From positions 1,798,001-1,862,000 of the forward strand of contig CAVRWL010000003.1 of assembly GCA_963724945.1 (NCBI GenBank): DNA of 64,000 bases. The letters run 5' to 3'. Source of the DNA: Hyphomicrobium_A sp963724945. Its GTDB lineage: Bacteria > Pseudomonadota > Alphaproteobacteria > Rhizobiales > Hyphomicrobiaceae. The notes below the pieces were generated by a model, which was given only the letters and a program-made list of their open reading frames with translations, did not search any database and was not told where the DNA came from. Position numbers and translations under genes: made by a program. Positions 1-10,857 of this stretch are shown here, one piece after another (position 1 is the stretch's first letter; each line of letters opens with the position of its first letter).

Positions 1-386
1 CGCCCGGCATGGTCAACGAGGAAGGTCGAGCGCTCGATGCCCATGTATTTTTTTCCATACATGGATTTTTCGACCCAGACGCCGTAGGCCTCTGCCGCCG
101 CGCGGGATTGATCCGCCAAGAGACGAACGCCGAGGTCATACTTGTCCTGAAACTTGCGGTGGCTTTCGGGGCTGTCGGGCGAGATGCCGAGAACCTGAGC
201 GCCGGCCCGCTTGAAGTCGGGAGCAAGACAGGTGAAGTCCTTGGCCTCCGCAGTGCACCCCGACGTGTCGTCCTTGGGATAGAAGTAGACCACCACCGGG
301 GCGCCCTTCAGGCTCGACAGCCGCACGCTCTTGCCGTTCGCGTCGGGCAGCGTGAAATCTGGGGCTTTCATGCCGTCTTCGACCAT
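1..386 (-). CDS. bcp: Bcp-type peroxiredoxin (3' end cut by window edge)
   Basis: Thiol-dependent peroxidase of the AhpC/TSA Bcp/PrxQ subfamily that reduces hydroperoxides. The visible 128 residues read from ATG at 386 and show the family core YFYPKDDTSGCT, with the peroxidatic cysteine at residue 44. In many Bcp proteins a resolving cysteine sits five residues later; here that position is Lys49, and the next cysteine is Cys53, so the resolving step may differ (inference). Later blocks (LGISPDSPESHRKF, then VEKSMYGKKYMGIERSTFLVD) match the family. The C-terminus lies beyond the window. An AAGAAAGG stretch about 11 bases upstream is the likely ribosome binding site. It is divergent from the AsmA-like gene. 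Confidence 0.93.
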   Translation of the reverse strand, partial: MVEDGMKAPDFTLPDANGKSVRLSSLKGAPVVVYFYPKDDTSGCTAEAKDFTCLAPDFKRAGAQVLGISPDSPESHRKFQDKYDLGVRLLADQSRAAAEAYGVWVEKSMYGKKYMGIERSTFLVDHAG

Positions 387-676
387 GATCGAGATGCCTT
401 TCTTTTGTCGCTTTTCCCCCTGCACGTGAGCCTCAACGCACGGTCCTGCGTCGGCTGTGGCGTCGGGATGCTTACTCGCCGGATTGCGCCCGCGCAAGAG
501 AGCAGGCGACCGCGATGGGCACGAAGCTGGCGGGAGCATTTCAGCGCCAAGCCGGATAAGAAGACCAGCGCGGAAACGTCCTCGCGAGACCGAAGCGCTC
601 GCAACTCGCGTGGGGGCTATCGTCGTGTCTGCCGCCAAGTCGATTTGCGTCGGGACAAGACTGTCGAGGGGCTGGC

Positions 677-3600
677 TTGCAAACGACAAAACGACAGAAG
701 CAAGGGCCTCAATTCGCCGAGCCGCGTAACGGGGAGCGGCCTGCGCCCGCCACTCAGCGCCTCGCTACGGCCGCCGCCGCCTGCGACCGCCTCCTGCACG
801 GGGTCGGCAGGTCGGTCTTCCTGCTCGCCCCTGTCGCCGCACTGCTGATGCTCGTGGTGGGGCTCGGCTACGTCAGGCTGCGACACGGCCCCATCTCGCT
901 CAAATTCATGGTTGAGCCGATCGAGCGTGGCATCGACGCCGAGCTCGACGGCAGCACCGTTCGCATCGACGACGTGGTGGTGGGCCTGTCGGGAAGGAGC
1001 GGACTGGAGTTCCGCCTGCGCAACCTGCGCATGCGCGAGCCGGACGGCGACGTCGTGGCCTCCGCTCCGCTGGCGGCCGTCGAGCTCAGCACCTCCGCGT
1101 TGTGGTCGGGCCGCATCGTGCCTGCGCGCGTGGAGCTGATCGAGCCGCGCCTCTTACTCTCCTATTCGGACGACACCGGCCTGTCGCTGAGCTTCACCAA
1201 GCCGGTCGAGGGCGCGTCCGATGATGCGAGCGGTGGGACCAAAGAGGCGCCTCCAGCCGGCGTGCCCGCGCCGGTTCCCGCCCACCCGCCCACGCAGGCA
1301 AGCGCGCCGCCGCCGGGAGGAGCGCTCAAGCGCATCGACCTTGCGCGGGTCGTGACCAACATGTCGGCGCGCGCGCGCCAGCGGCTCGATGCTAGCTCCG
1401 ACTTGCGCGAGGTCGGCTTGCGCAACGCCGTCGTCATCCTGGAGTACGCCGGGCGATCGACGCAATGGCGCGTGCCCTCGCTGGCGGTCGAGCTGACGCA
1501 TGCCTCAACGCGCAGCGTCATCTCGGGCAAGGCGACGATTGTCTCGGGCGCGCGGCCATGGGAGCTCACGTTCGAGACCGACGAGCAGGAGAGCACGCGC
1601 ACCCTCAATCTGAAAACCTCCGTGCGCGATCTCGTCCCGCGCAGCCTCGCCCCGGCGGTGCCCCAGCTCAGCCTGCTGCAAGCCTTCGATATGCCGGTCG
1701 CCGGCGATGCCACGCTGGCGCTGTCGAGCGACGGCGATATTCGCGCCGCCACGCTCGCACTACAGATCGGGCACGGCAGCCTGCGGCTTCCGGCGCTGCC
1801 CGAGGCGCCGATGGAGGTCGACGGCGGATCTTTCAACGCCGCCTACGACGGCGCCGCCCAGAAGATCGTCATGTCTCCCTCCACTCTGCGCTGGCGCGGC
1901 AGCCGCATCACGCTGTCGGGGACGCTTGCGAGCGACAGGGCGGAGCAGCACCCGGTCTGGAGCTATGAGCTCAGCGCGAGCGACGGCGCCTTTGCCGCGC
2001 AGGAGTTCGCAGTGCCGCCCGTCCCGCTCGAGTTGTGGCGGGCGAAGGGGCACATCCTGCCGCAGCGGGGCGAGATCGAGCTGTCGGATTTCGATTTGAA
2101 GGCCGGCGGCGGCGAGGTCGCGATGAAGGGCGACTTGGTGGCCGGCGTCGAGCCGGCCAGCACGCGGCTCGAGGGCAAGATCGGCCCGATGCCGCTCGCG
2201 ACGCTGAAGGCGCTGTGGCCCAAGGCGATCGCGCCGGGTGCGCGCGATTGGGTCGGCGATCGGGTGACGCGCGCAGAGATTCGCGGCGGCACCTTCGCCT
2301 TCGCGAGCGGCGGTCCGGGACAAGCGGGTCCGGACGGCGGGCAGCACAAGCTGTCGTTCGCGCTGGAGGCCGCCGACGTCGAGATGCGTGTCATCGACAA
2401 CATGCCGATGGTCATCGCTCCGCACGTCTTGACGCAGGTCGAGAACGACCGCCTCGAGATCAATATTCCGGAGGCGGCGATCGCGCTGGCGCCGGACCAT
2501 ACCGTTCCGTTGAAAGGGGGACGCTTCACCGCCACGGACATCATGAACGCCACTCCGAACGGCGAGATTGTGTTCGGCTCGCAGACGTCGCTCGCATCGG
2601 TGCTCGAGGTGCTCGAGCGCTCGCCGCTCACCTCGCTCGAGGAGATGGGCGTGCCGCGCGCGGGCATCGACGGCAAGTTCGACGGCGAGTTCAAGGTCAC
2701 GCTGCCCCTGCTGGCGAACCTGCCGATGAGCGCGATCAAGGTCGACGGCAAGGCACGCATCACCGATGGACGCGCCAAGGGCCTGCTCGGCCCCTATACC
2801 GTGCAAGGCGCGCGCATCGACCTCGACATCACCGAGAAGGCCGTCGACACGCGCGGCGAGATGCTCGTCAACGGCGTGCTCGCGAAAGTGAGCTGGCAGC
2901 GGATTTTCGATGCCCCCCTAGACAAGCAGCCGCCGCTGCGTATCACCGCGACGCTCGATGACGCGGACCGCAACCAGCTCGGTCTCGACATCAATCACAT
3001 CGTTCAGGGTGAGGTGCCGGTGGAGCTGACCGTCACGCGCGGGCCCCGCAACGAGCCGGCGATACGCCTGCGCGCGGATCTCGGTAACGCCGATCTCCTC
3101 CTGGAGAACGTGTCGTGGCGCAAGCCGCCCGGCCGATCCGCGACGCTCCAATGCGACATTGCGCGGGGACGCTCGCACAATTTGGAGCTGCAGAACTTCA
3201 AGGTGGCCGGCGACGACGTCGCCATCGAGGGCTGGGCTTCCATCGGGCCCGACAACCGGCTGCGCGAGTTCTATTTCCCCGACTTCTCGCTCAACGTCGT
3301 CACGCGCATGGAGGTTCAGGGCGTGCTCGGCCCCGACAACGTGTGGAAGGTGAAGGCGCGCGGCCCGACTTTCGACGGGCGCGATTTCTTCCGCTCGCTG
3401 TTCTCCTTGGGCCAGCTTGCCGAGCAGCGGCCCAAGCCGAAGAAGCCGCGCGACGGCATCGATCTCGAAGCCGAGATCGGCACCGTGATCGGCTTCTCGG
3501 AGGTGGCCCTCAGAGGCGTGAAGCTGAAATTGTCCAAGCGCGGGGAGAAGCTCACCGGCCTCGACGTGCGCGGCACGCTCGACGGCGGCAAGCCGCTCGC

Positions 3601-4433
3601 CGTGGTGCTGCGCGAGGAGAAGGGCGAGCCGCGCAAGCTCTTGGCGGATTTCGACCGACGCCGGCCAGGCCTTCAAGCTCATCGACTTCTATCCCAACAT
3701 CCAGGGCGGCCGGGTGCGGCTCGAGGTGAACCTCGACGGCAAGGGCCCGGCGGAGAAGACGGGGACGCTGTGGGTTGAGGATTTCCGCATCCTCGGCGAT
3801 CCGGTGGTCTCGGAGGTGTTTAGCGGCGCCGACGAGGGACAGCCCGGCGTAAAGGCGGGCCAGCACAAGCCGCGTCAGGTGGTGCGCCAAGTCTTCGATT
3901 TCGATCGCATGCGCGTGCCGTTCTCGGTGGGCTACGGGCAGTTCGTGATGGAGCAGGCTTACCTGCGGGGCCCGCTGCTCGGCGCCTCGATTCGCGGCAA
4001 GGTCGATTACAAGACGCGGCGCATGAATCTGGGCGGGACCTACGTGCCGCTGCAGGGCCTCACCGCCGGCTTCTGCGAAATCCCGATCTTCGGCCCGATC
4101 ATCACCGGGCCCGGCTGCGACGGCCTGTCGGGCATGACGTTCGCAATTCAGGGGCCGATGGACCACCCCGAGGTCGTGGTCAATCCCCTGTCCATGCTGG
4201 CACCCGGCATCTTCCGCGAGATCTTCCAGATGACGAACCCCAATCCCAAGGTTCTGCGCCGGGACGAGACGCCGAGCTCGACCGCGGAGGAAAGCGTGCG
4301 CGCGTCCAGCACGACGATGGGGGCGCCGCCGGGTCAGCGCGCCGATGAGACGCCGCGCGGCCTCGCCCGACACGATCGACGGATGGTCGTCGACGATCGA
4401 GAACCAGCCCGCCAAGAAGCATTAGCGCGCTGA
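677..4433 (+). CDS. AsmA/YhdP-like DUF3971 inner-membrane protein (one frameshift)
   Basis: Long envelope protein of the AsmA/YhdP superfamily; relatives are tube-like bridging proteins implicated in phospholipid transport between the membranes. About 1250 residues after joining two frames: cytoplasmic N-terminus, one membrane segment at about 47-66, a Pro/Ala-rich linker near 190-215, then long beta-rich repeats and an AsmA-like C-terminal region. The frame slips at the TTT at 3649-3651; removing one T restores the reading LLADSTDAGQAFKLIDFYPN. TTG at 677 is taken as the start because GAGGGG lies 6 bases upstream; it is not certain. The gene ends 8 bases from the convergent tyrS. The slip is probably a sequence error, but a true pseudogene cannot be excluded. 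Confidence 0.85.
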
Positions 4434-4441
4434 AAACGGCG

Positions 4442-5700
4442 TCAGACGGGCTTCAAGAGCACATGCTTCTTCTTGCCGAGCGACAGCTTGATGACGCCGC
4501 CCGCGACCACATCGGCGCGCGTGAGCCGGGCCTTCTCGTCGGCGACGGGGGCGTCGTTCACCCGCAAGCCGCCGCCCTGGATCTGCCGGCGCGCTTCGCC
4601 GTTCGATTTGACGAGCCCCGCCTCGACGAAGGCCGTGAGCACGCCGATGCCCTTCTCGAGGTCGGCTTTGGAGACATCGACGGACGGCAGGTCCTGCGCG
4701 AGCGCGCCTTCGACGAACGTCTTGCGCGCGGTCTCGGCCGCGGCCTCGGCTTTCACGCGGCCGTGCAGGAGGGCGGTGGCCTCGGTGGCGAGCACCTTCT
4801 TGGCCTCGTTGATCTCGGCCCCCTCGAGCGCGGCGAGCTTGGCGATCTCGGCAAGCGGCAGCGTCGTGAAGAGCTTCAGGAAGCGCTCGACGTCTGCGTC
4901 CTCGGTGTTGCGCCAGTACTGCCAGTAGTCGTAGGGCGAAAGCTGCGCCTCGTTGAGCCAGACCGCACCCGCCGCGGTCTTGCCCATCTTGGCGCCGGAC
5001 GCGGTGGTCAAGCAGCGGGCAGGTGAGCGCGTAGAGCTGATGCTCGAGCCCCATGCGCCGGCCGAGATCGATGCCGGTGACGATGTTGCCCCACTGGTCG
5101 GAGCCGCCCATCTGCAGGTTGCAACCATAGCGGCGCGCCAGCTCCACGAAGTCGTAGGCCTGCAGCAGCATGTAGTTGAACTCGATGAAGGAGAGCTCCT
5201 GCTCGCGGTCCAAGCGGAGCTTGGCACTGTCCATGGTCAGCATGCGGTTGACGGAGAAATGCCGCCCCACGTCGCGCAGGAAATCGATGTAGTTGAGACG
5301 GCTGAGCCACTCGGCGTTGTCGGCCATCACCGCGTCGGTCTTGCCCGAGCCGAATTGCAGGAACTTGGCGAAGGCCTGCTGCCATGCCGGCCTTGTTGGC
5401 CTCGATATCGTCGAGCGAAAGGATCTTGCGCGTCTCGTCCTTGCCCGACGGGTCGCCGACGCGGGTGGTGCCGCCACCCATCAGCACGATCGGCTTGCCG
5501 CCGCACTTTTGCAGCCAATGGAGCATCATGATGGAGATGAGGCTGCCGACGTGCAGCGAGGGCGCCGTGCAATCGTAGCCCACGTAGGCGACGATCTCGC
5601 CCTTCAGGCTGAGCGCGTCGAGCCCCGCCTCGTCGGAGCACTGGTGCAGGAAGCCGCGCTCGGTGAGAATTCTCAGGAAATCTGATTTGAGATTGGGCAT
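4442..5700 (-). CDS. tyrS: tyrosine--tRNA ligase (two frameshifts)
   Basis: Class I aminoacyl-tRNA synthetase charging tRNA-Tyr. After repair it is about 418 residues, the usual length. The HIGH-type signature is SLHVGSL at about residues 49-55, the tyrosine pocket region contains YDFVELARRYGCNLQMGGSDQW, the KMSKS-type loop is KMGKT near residue 237, and an S4 RNA-binding domain (GEARRQIQGGGLRVND) ends the protein. Two extra bases break the frame: one in the CC at 5382-5383 (restores ANKAGM then QQAFAKF) and one in the AA at 5010-5011 (restores CPLLTTASGAKMGK). An indispensable gene with two slips points to sequence error. It is divergent from anmK. Confidence 0.93.
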
Positions 5701-5775
5701 GGAAGATCGGGCATGTCCCCGGTATGACTCTGCGCCGCGCGGATGGTGGCGGCGAACATGCACAGGAAGGGCTCG

Positions 5776-6880
5776 ATGAGCAAGGAGAAGCGCGCTGTCG
5801 GCTTGATGAGCGGAACGTCGATGGACGGCATCGACGTCGCCCTCATCGAGACCGACGGCGACCGCACGCTGCGCCACGGACCCGCCGCCGGCTATCCCTA
5901 TCCGCCCGAGGTCAGGGTGCGCTTGCGCGCTGGCCTCGCCGAGGCGCGGGCTGTGCGGGCGCGCTCGGAGCGGCCGGGCGGTCTTGCCGAGCTCGAGCGC
6001 ACGCTGACGGAGCTCAACGCCGAGGCCGTGGTGCGCTTCCTTGCGGCGAATGGCATCGAGCCTGCCTCCGTCGACCTCGTCGGCTATCACGGCCAGACGG
6101 TGTTGCACGACGTTTCCCGCAAGCTGACGGTGCAACTCGGGGACGGCCGGCTGCTGAGCGAGCGCACCGGTCTCGACGTCGTCTACGACTTACGCGCCGC
6201 AGACGTCGCGGCCGGCGGCCAGGGGGCGCCGCTGGTGCCCGTCTACCACCGGGCGCTCGCTGCGCAGCTTACCGAGCTCCCCGTCGCCTTCGTGAACATC
6301 GGCGGTGTCGCCAACGTCACCTGGATCGGCGAGGGGGGCCGCTTGCTGGCCTTCGACACCGGCCCCGGCAACGCGCTCCTCGACGACTGGATGCTCGCGC
6401 GCACGGGTGACGCGCACGATCCCGATGGCGGCGTCGCCGCGCGCGGGCAGCATCGACGAGGCGGCGCTGACGGCGCTGCTGACGAACGGTTATTTCGGGC
6501 TGCCGCCGCCGAAGTCGCTCGACCGCGACGCTTTCACCGCCGATCCGGTCGCGGCGCTGAGCGTGGAGGACGGGGCGGCGACGCTCGCGGCGTTCACCGC
6601 CGTCTCGATCGCAAAGGCGCGCGAGCACATGCCGCGCGAGCCCAAGACCTGGGTCGTGTGCGGGGGTGGGCGCAAGAACAAGACCTTGATGAGCCTGCTG
6701 GCGGCGCGGGTGCAAAATGCGGTGGCACCCGTGGAGGCGCTCGGCCTCAACGGCGATTTCATCGAGGCGGAGGCGTGGGCCTACATGGCCGTGCGCTCGC
6801 TGCTCGGATTGCCGATCACGTTCCCGGAGACGACGGGCGTGCCGGCGCCGATGACCGGCGGCGTCTACGTCAAGGCGTGA
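5776..6880 (+). CDS. anmK: anhydro-N-acetylmuramic acid kinase (one frameshift)
   Basis: Cytosolic sugar kinase that opens and phosphorylates 1,6-anhydro-MurNAc to MurNAc-6-phosphate during peptidoglycan recycling. Diagnostic ATPase-fold blocks: GLMSGTSMDGID at residues 9-20, VGYHGQTVLHD, FVNIGGVANVTWI, FDTGPGNALLDDW, and VVCGGGRKNKTLM near the end. About 367 residues when joined, normal for the family. One extra G in the GGG at 6445-6447 shifts the frame; removing it gives GGVAARGSIDEAALTALL. ATG 5776 is chosen over upstream in-frame starts because AGGAAGG lies about 5 bases before it. Divergent from tyrS, a common alphaproteobacterial neighbour pair. Confidence 0.93.
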
Positions 6881-6972
6881 AGCGGGGTTTTGCCGGCGAT
6901 GAAAGCGCACTGGCGTTGTCGGCTTCTGGCCCGGAGCGGACATCATAAAGCGAGGCGGATCCGCTCATCGCG

Positions 6973-9083
6973 CTAAATCCCGGCAGTAGTTGTGACGGAA
7001 TTTGATTTGGCTTCACATGGGTCGGTTCGCAGGACATCGCAAGGGATTCCCCGCATGGCATTGCTGCCGGAGATCGCATCAAAGCATTCTCCATCCATGG
7101 CAGCGTTGTAGCTGACGGTCTCGTCTGCACGCCACCAGCCATAATGAGCCCAAACTGTAGCGGCGGAGAGTTTGGGGTTTATGAGGGCGCGGAAATGCAC
7201 CTCGCCAATCGCGGTGCGTACAACGATCAAATCGCCAGAGTCGATTCCGCGGGTCATCGCAATGTCTGGAGCGAGTTCCGCCACAGGCTCTGGCTGACGC
7301 CTCCGCAGACCGTCGAGCTGCCGGAACTGGCTATGGCAGTAGGCAACGGTCTTGCCGCACGTGAGCGTAAATGGCAGCGCAGAATCGAAGACAGGTGGCT
7401 GCCAGATTGGCAGCCCATCCTCGCCCAACTGCGCAAGCGCCTCGGACCACAGCGTGAGGGTTTTGAGCTGTCGTTCGCTGCCAAGGTTAGGCGCAGCAAG
7501 GCCTCGACGCTGGGCGCGCAAGCTCGCCACGCCTAGCCCGCTAGGGGCGAGAATGTGGGCAAGGCCAGCTTCCTCGTCGCCATTGAAGAATGCATCGGAA
7601 AGTCCAACGACCCGAGCCAGGTCAAAAACGATAGTGGTGTCGGAGCGCGCCTCCCCTGGTGATCGCACGACGGCCGGACGCAACTGCACGTGAGCCTCAG
7701 CGGCCTCATCCACGAGAAAGCCCGCTTGCAGGCCCTCGCGTTCCCAACATGAAGCGGCGGGGAGCAGCAGGTCGGCCCAACGGGCAGAGGGGGTTTCGAA
7801 CAACTCGCTCTGAACGAAGAAATCCAGCTTGGCCAGGGCCTCTTCCGCATAACGGGTAGTGGGCTTCGAAACGAGAAAATTGCCGCCAAATGCTACCAGC
7901 GCGCGGACGGGATAGGGCTCGCCCGAGACGATGGTGCGGAAAAGGTCGCGAGTGGTGATCCACCCCCTGGAAGGCGGCCCCAGCGGGCGCTCTTTAATAC
8001 CAAGAGTTCGTTCACGGATGGCTGGTGTCACCTGGTCGAAAGCCGCGATGTTGTTCAACCGGGGCTTGGCGAACCAGCGATTTCCTCCGGGCTGCCCCAG
8101 ACTGCCGGTGAGGGCATATAGGAGGTTGATGGCCCGCGTTGCAGCAGTGGCGTGTTCCTGCTGACAGGTTCCGGCCCAGGTATAAAGAGAAACTGGTTTT
8201 GCCGCTGCAAGCAGTTTGGCGGTACGGCGAAGCGAAACCTCCGAAACACGGCTCACGGCGCTGACGCGTTCCGGAGGCCAGAGGGAAGCGTGCGCGGCGA
8301 GGCGCTCAAGCACGGTGCCCTGCCCATCCGGACAAGGAGAAAACGCATCGGAGTGCTTTCGTAGAAATTCAAGGTCGGCACCGCCCTCACTCAGCAGCAG
8401 GTGGATGAGACCGAGGGCCAAGGCGGCATCCGTACCGGGTTTGACCGCTAACCACAGGTCGGCGCCATTGGCGAGCCCGCTCTTGCGCGGGTCAATGACG
8501 ATGAGGTTCGCCCCACGCCGTTGCGCGGCGCGGATCCGCTCGGCATGTGCTAGCCAGGTGGCGACCGGATTGCATCCCCATAGCAGGATAGTACGTGTCT
8601 GGGCGTAGTCCGGCATGCCAAGGCTGTTGCCCCAAGTGAGAGTGGGGCTGAAATCTCGGTGCCAGTTACAGTTTTCGGTGGCGAAGACGAGATTGGGACT
8701 ACCCCAAGTGTGCACGAGTCGAAAATCCAGTCGAAGCTGTCGGCGATGGCAGTGCCACTTGGAGTCGTGACAGCAAAGGCCGTACCTTCAGGACCAGAGG
8801 CCGCCAGTCGTTCGCCGGCCAAATTTAAGGCTTCGTCCCAGCCAACGGGTCGCCATCCAGGGTCAGGGTCGCCTTTCGGCGTTGTGCGAAGAAGCGGGCT
8901 GGTCAGTCGATCCGGATGGGCCACCAACTCCGGCGCCACTTTGGCTTTGATGCAAATGGCCCGGCCTGTTGGATGATTGTGATCGGCAGCCACCCGAACC
9001 AATTTTCCATCATCAACAGTAGCAAGGCAACCACAGCGTGAGATGCACAAGGCGCAATAGGTAGTGACGATCTCTCGTGCCAT
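6973..9083 (-). CDS. molybdopterin (bis-MGD) oxidoreductase, solitary (one frameshift)
   Basis: Catalytic subunit of the DMSO reductase/formate dehydrogenase superfamily, about 703 residues. It has an N-terminal [4Fe-4S] motif Cys10-x2-Cys13-x3-Cys17-x26-Cys44, pterin-binding domains, and a C-terminal molydopterin dinucleotide-binding domain (GDLIVVRTAIGEVHFRALI). The cysteine in ATENCNWHRD (about residue 139) sits where the Mo ligand is expected (inference). The frame slips at the AAAA at 8722-8725: restoring one base joins DSFDWIF to RLVHTWGSPNLVF. No partner Fe-S or membrane subunit, fdhD or cofactor gene lies nearby. Base composition is less GC-rich than neighbours (33 G+C of 60 at 7981-8040), suggesting acquisition. 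ATG 9083 is preferred to the upstream TTG because the Cys motif follows at the usual distance. Substrate unknown. Confidence 0.85.
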
Positions 9084-9816
9084 CACAGGACAGTAGGCAC
9101 TCCGTGCCAACAAGGGAAGATGTTGAGGCTCCAATTCTCGTGCGCATGGTGCCTACCCAGACGATTAGTCAGGTGTCAAGGCACTGGATTGAAGACTGCT
9201 CGTAGCTCGTAGCCCGTCGCCGACACTGACGTGATGGCGCGGCGTGACAGCTCTTGAGGTGAAAGCCGACTACGTCCTGCCGCTAGCGTGACGGCCGCTC
9301 CTGGCCCTAAGCGGCCAAGCAACAAACTAATACCGCAACAAACTAATACCCGCCCCTCGCCCCTCCCCTATGCTGCCCTCACCCCTGCCCGTCATGGGAC
9401 GCATCAGCTGAGCGGCTTTGCGGGGCGGGGGCGGTTACCCGGTTGAGGCTTACGTCCGTACCGTCGCGGGCGTCGGTCGCGGAGCTCAGCTCAGCTCCAG
9501 ATTCCGGGGCCGCGGATCGAGGCTGTGCAACGGTGGCAACACTTTGCACGGACGCCCGTCGCGCAGCGGCGCTCCGCTTTCACAGGCGGCGCGCAGAAGC
9601 TCTAGGTCCTGGACGCGAGAGGCTCGGGCGAAGCGTCCCGAGCCGGACCGATGAGCCCGCTGACGATGTGACCGCACCCTCGGCACGGCACGCAACCGGC
9701 GCGGGCGCTGAAGAGCTGCCCGTTAGTTGCACAGGATCGCAGCGCTTCGGCGCCCGCGCTCCCTTCGCTCTTTGACAAAACCTCGGGCGTCACCGCCGCG
9801 AGGCCGAGCTTGCACG
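9084..9816. other. long gene-free stretch between the molybdoenzyme and the M28 peptidase
   Basis: About 730 bases without a convincing gene. The only open frame of size (on the minus strand, down to 9602) is the out-of-frame run-on of the peptidase gene. It holds a tandem 16-base repeat at 9319-9350, just after a 7-bp inverted repeat (GGCCGCT at 9293-9299 with AGCGGCC at 9310-9316). The molybdoenzyme promoter should lie at its left end, but no clear promoter boxes are visible. Confidence 0.5.
9319..9350. repeat. perfect 16-bp tandem repeat
   Basis: GCAACAAACTAATACC occurs twice back to back, at 9319-9334 and 9335-9350, identical in every base. It is AT-richer than its surroundings. It lies in the gap upstream of the molybdoenzyme gene and could be a regulator half-site pair or a slippage product; function is unknown. 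Confidence 0.9.
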
Positions 9817-10819
9817 TCACTGCACCAGATCGCGGATGCGTCTGCTCGAGCCCGAGCGTAATGCGCGCGAGCTTCTCGTAGTCCACCTTCTCGGGCGTGT
9901 CGGTCGCTTTGTGGTAGTGGGGATAGCGGAAGAGCGCGGTGTCGGTGACCATCACCGCCGGGTAGCCCTGCTTCCAGAACGACCAATGGTCCGACCAGCC
10001 CAGCCCGTCGATCTCGTCGGGCCCCGTGCCGCCGATGGTGGGGAACTGGGCGTGGTTGCGGAAGGATCCCAGCACCTCGTGCAGGAACGAGCGCGAGCCC
10101 GGCATGGCGACGAAGGCGACGAAGTTCGCTCTTGATGGGAAGATGAGGCCGAACGGCTCGGGGTATTTCTGCGTGCCGGGCTGATCGGAGAAGCAGCCGA
10201 GCGTCTCCAGCGAGATCATGCCGGAGACCCGCTCAGCCCGCTCCTTCAAGGCCAGCGCGTAGCGCCAGCTGCCCATGTTGGGCGTGCGGTCATAGGGGGG
10301 CTCCTCGTTGACGAACAGCACGAGGCGCAGACGCTTGTCCTTGAGGTTGAGACCCTTGAGCAGGCGCGCGAGCTCGATGACGGCGGCGACACCCGTGCCG
10401 TTGTCGTTGGCACCCGGCGCCACGCCGGCCGAATCATAATGGGCACCGATGACGAGGCTCGGGGTCTCGGGTCCCGCTCCCGGCGGCGACAGCACGACCT
10501 CGATGTTGCGCACCGCCTGGCCGTCGGCCTGGAACGTCTGCGCTTGCGGCTCGTAGCCGAGGGAGGCGAGCTCGCCCTCGATGTAGCGGGCGGACTGCTC
10601 GAGCGCGGCGGGATGGGCGACGTTGTGGGGCTTGCTCGCAATCGCCGTGACGTGGCGCCGCAAGCGCTCTGCCAGATCCTCTTCGGCGCGCGAGACGGGA
10701 GGAGTTGGTCCGGAGAAGCTCCGCCCCGGCAGGCCGAGCATGTACCAGGCCGCCGCCGCCGACAGCGCGACGAGCACGAGCAAAAGCCCTGCTCCCCAAA
10801 GGGCCACGATTCTCCTCAC
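9817..10819 (-). CDS. M28-family zinc aminopeptidase, membrane-anchored (frameshift at C-terminus)
   Basis: Secreted or inner-membrane-anchored metallopeptidase of family M28. A hydrophobic segment at residues 4-28 serves as signal or anchor. Metal and catalytic residues are visible in order: GAHYDS (His127, Asp129), GANDNGTG (Asp139), FVNEEPP (Glu172/173), and HKATDTPEK late in the chain. The open frame runs on to 9602, but ending it early is better: dropping one base near 9838-9840 reads LEQTIRDLVQ then stop at 9817-9819, the usual length and style of end for this family. I therefore give about 333 residues. Start GTG 10819 has no strong ribosome binding site. Substrate unknown. Confidence 0.85.
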
Positions 10820-10857
10820 GATCGTATCCGCACGAGGTTTGCCTCGCTGGTTGGGCC

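Noticed and set aside
9..848. 279-codon plus-strand open frame at the left edge
   Set aside because: It runs antisense to the peroxiredoxin gene and into the start of the AsmA-like gene in another frame; no domain is visible.
9602..9816. C-terminal extension of the M28 peptidase
   Set aside because: The extension begins exactly where a one-base slip explains loss of the usual end, and its sequence has no family similarity.
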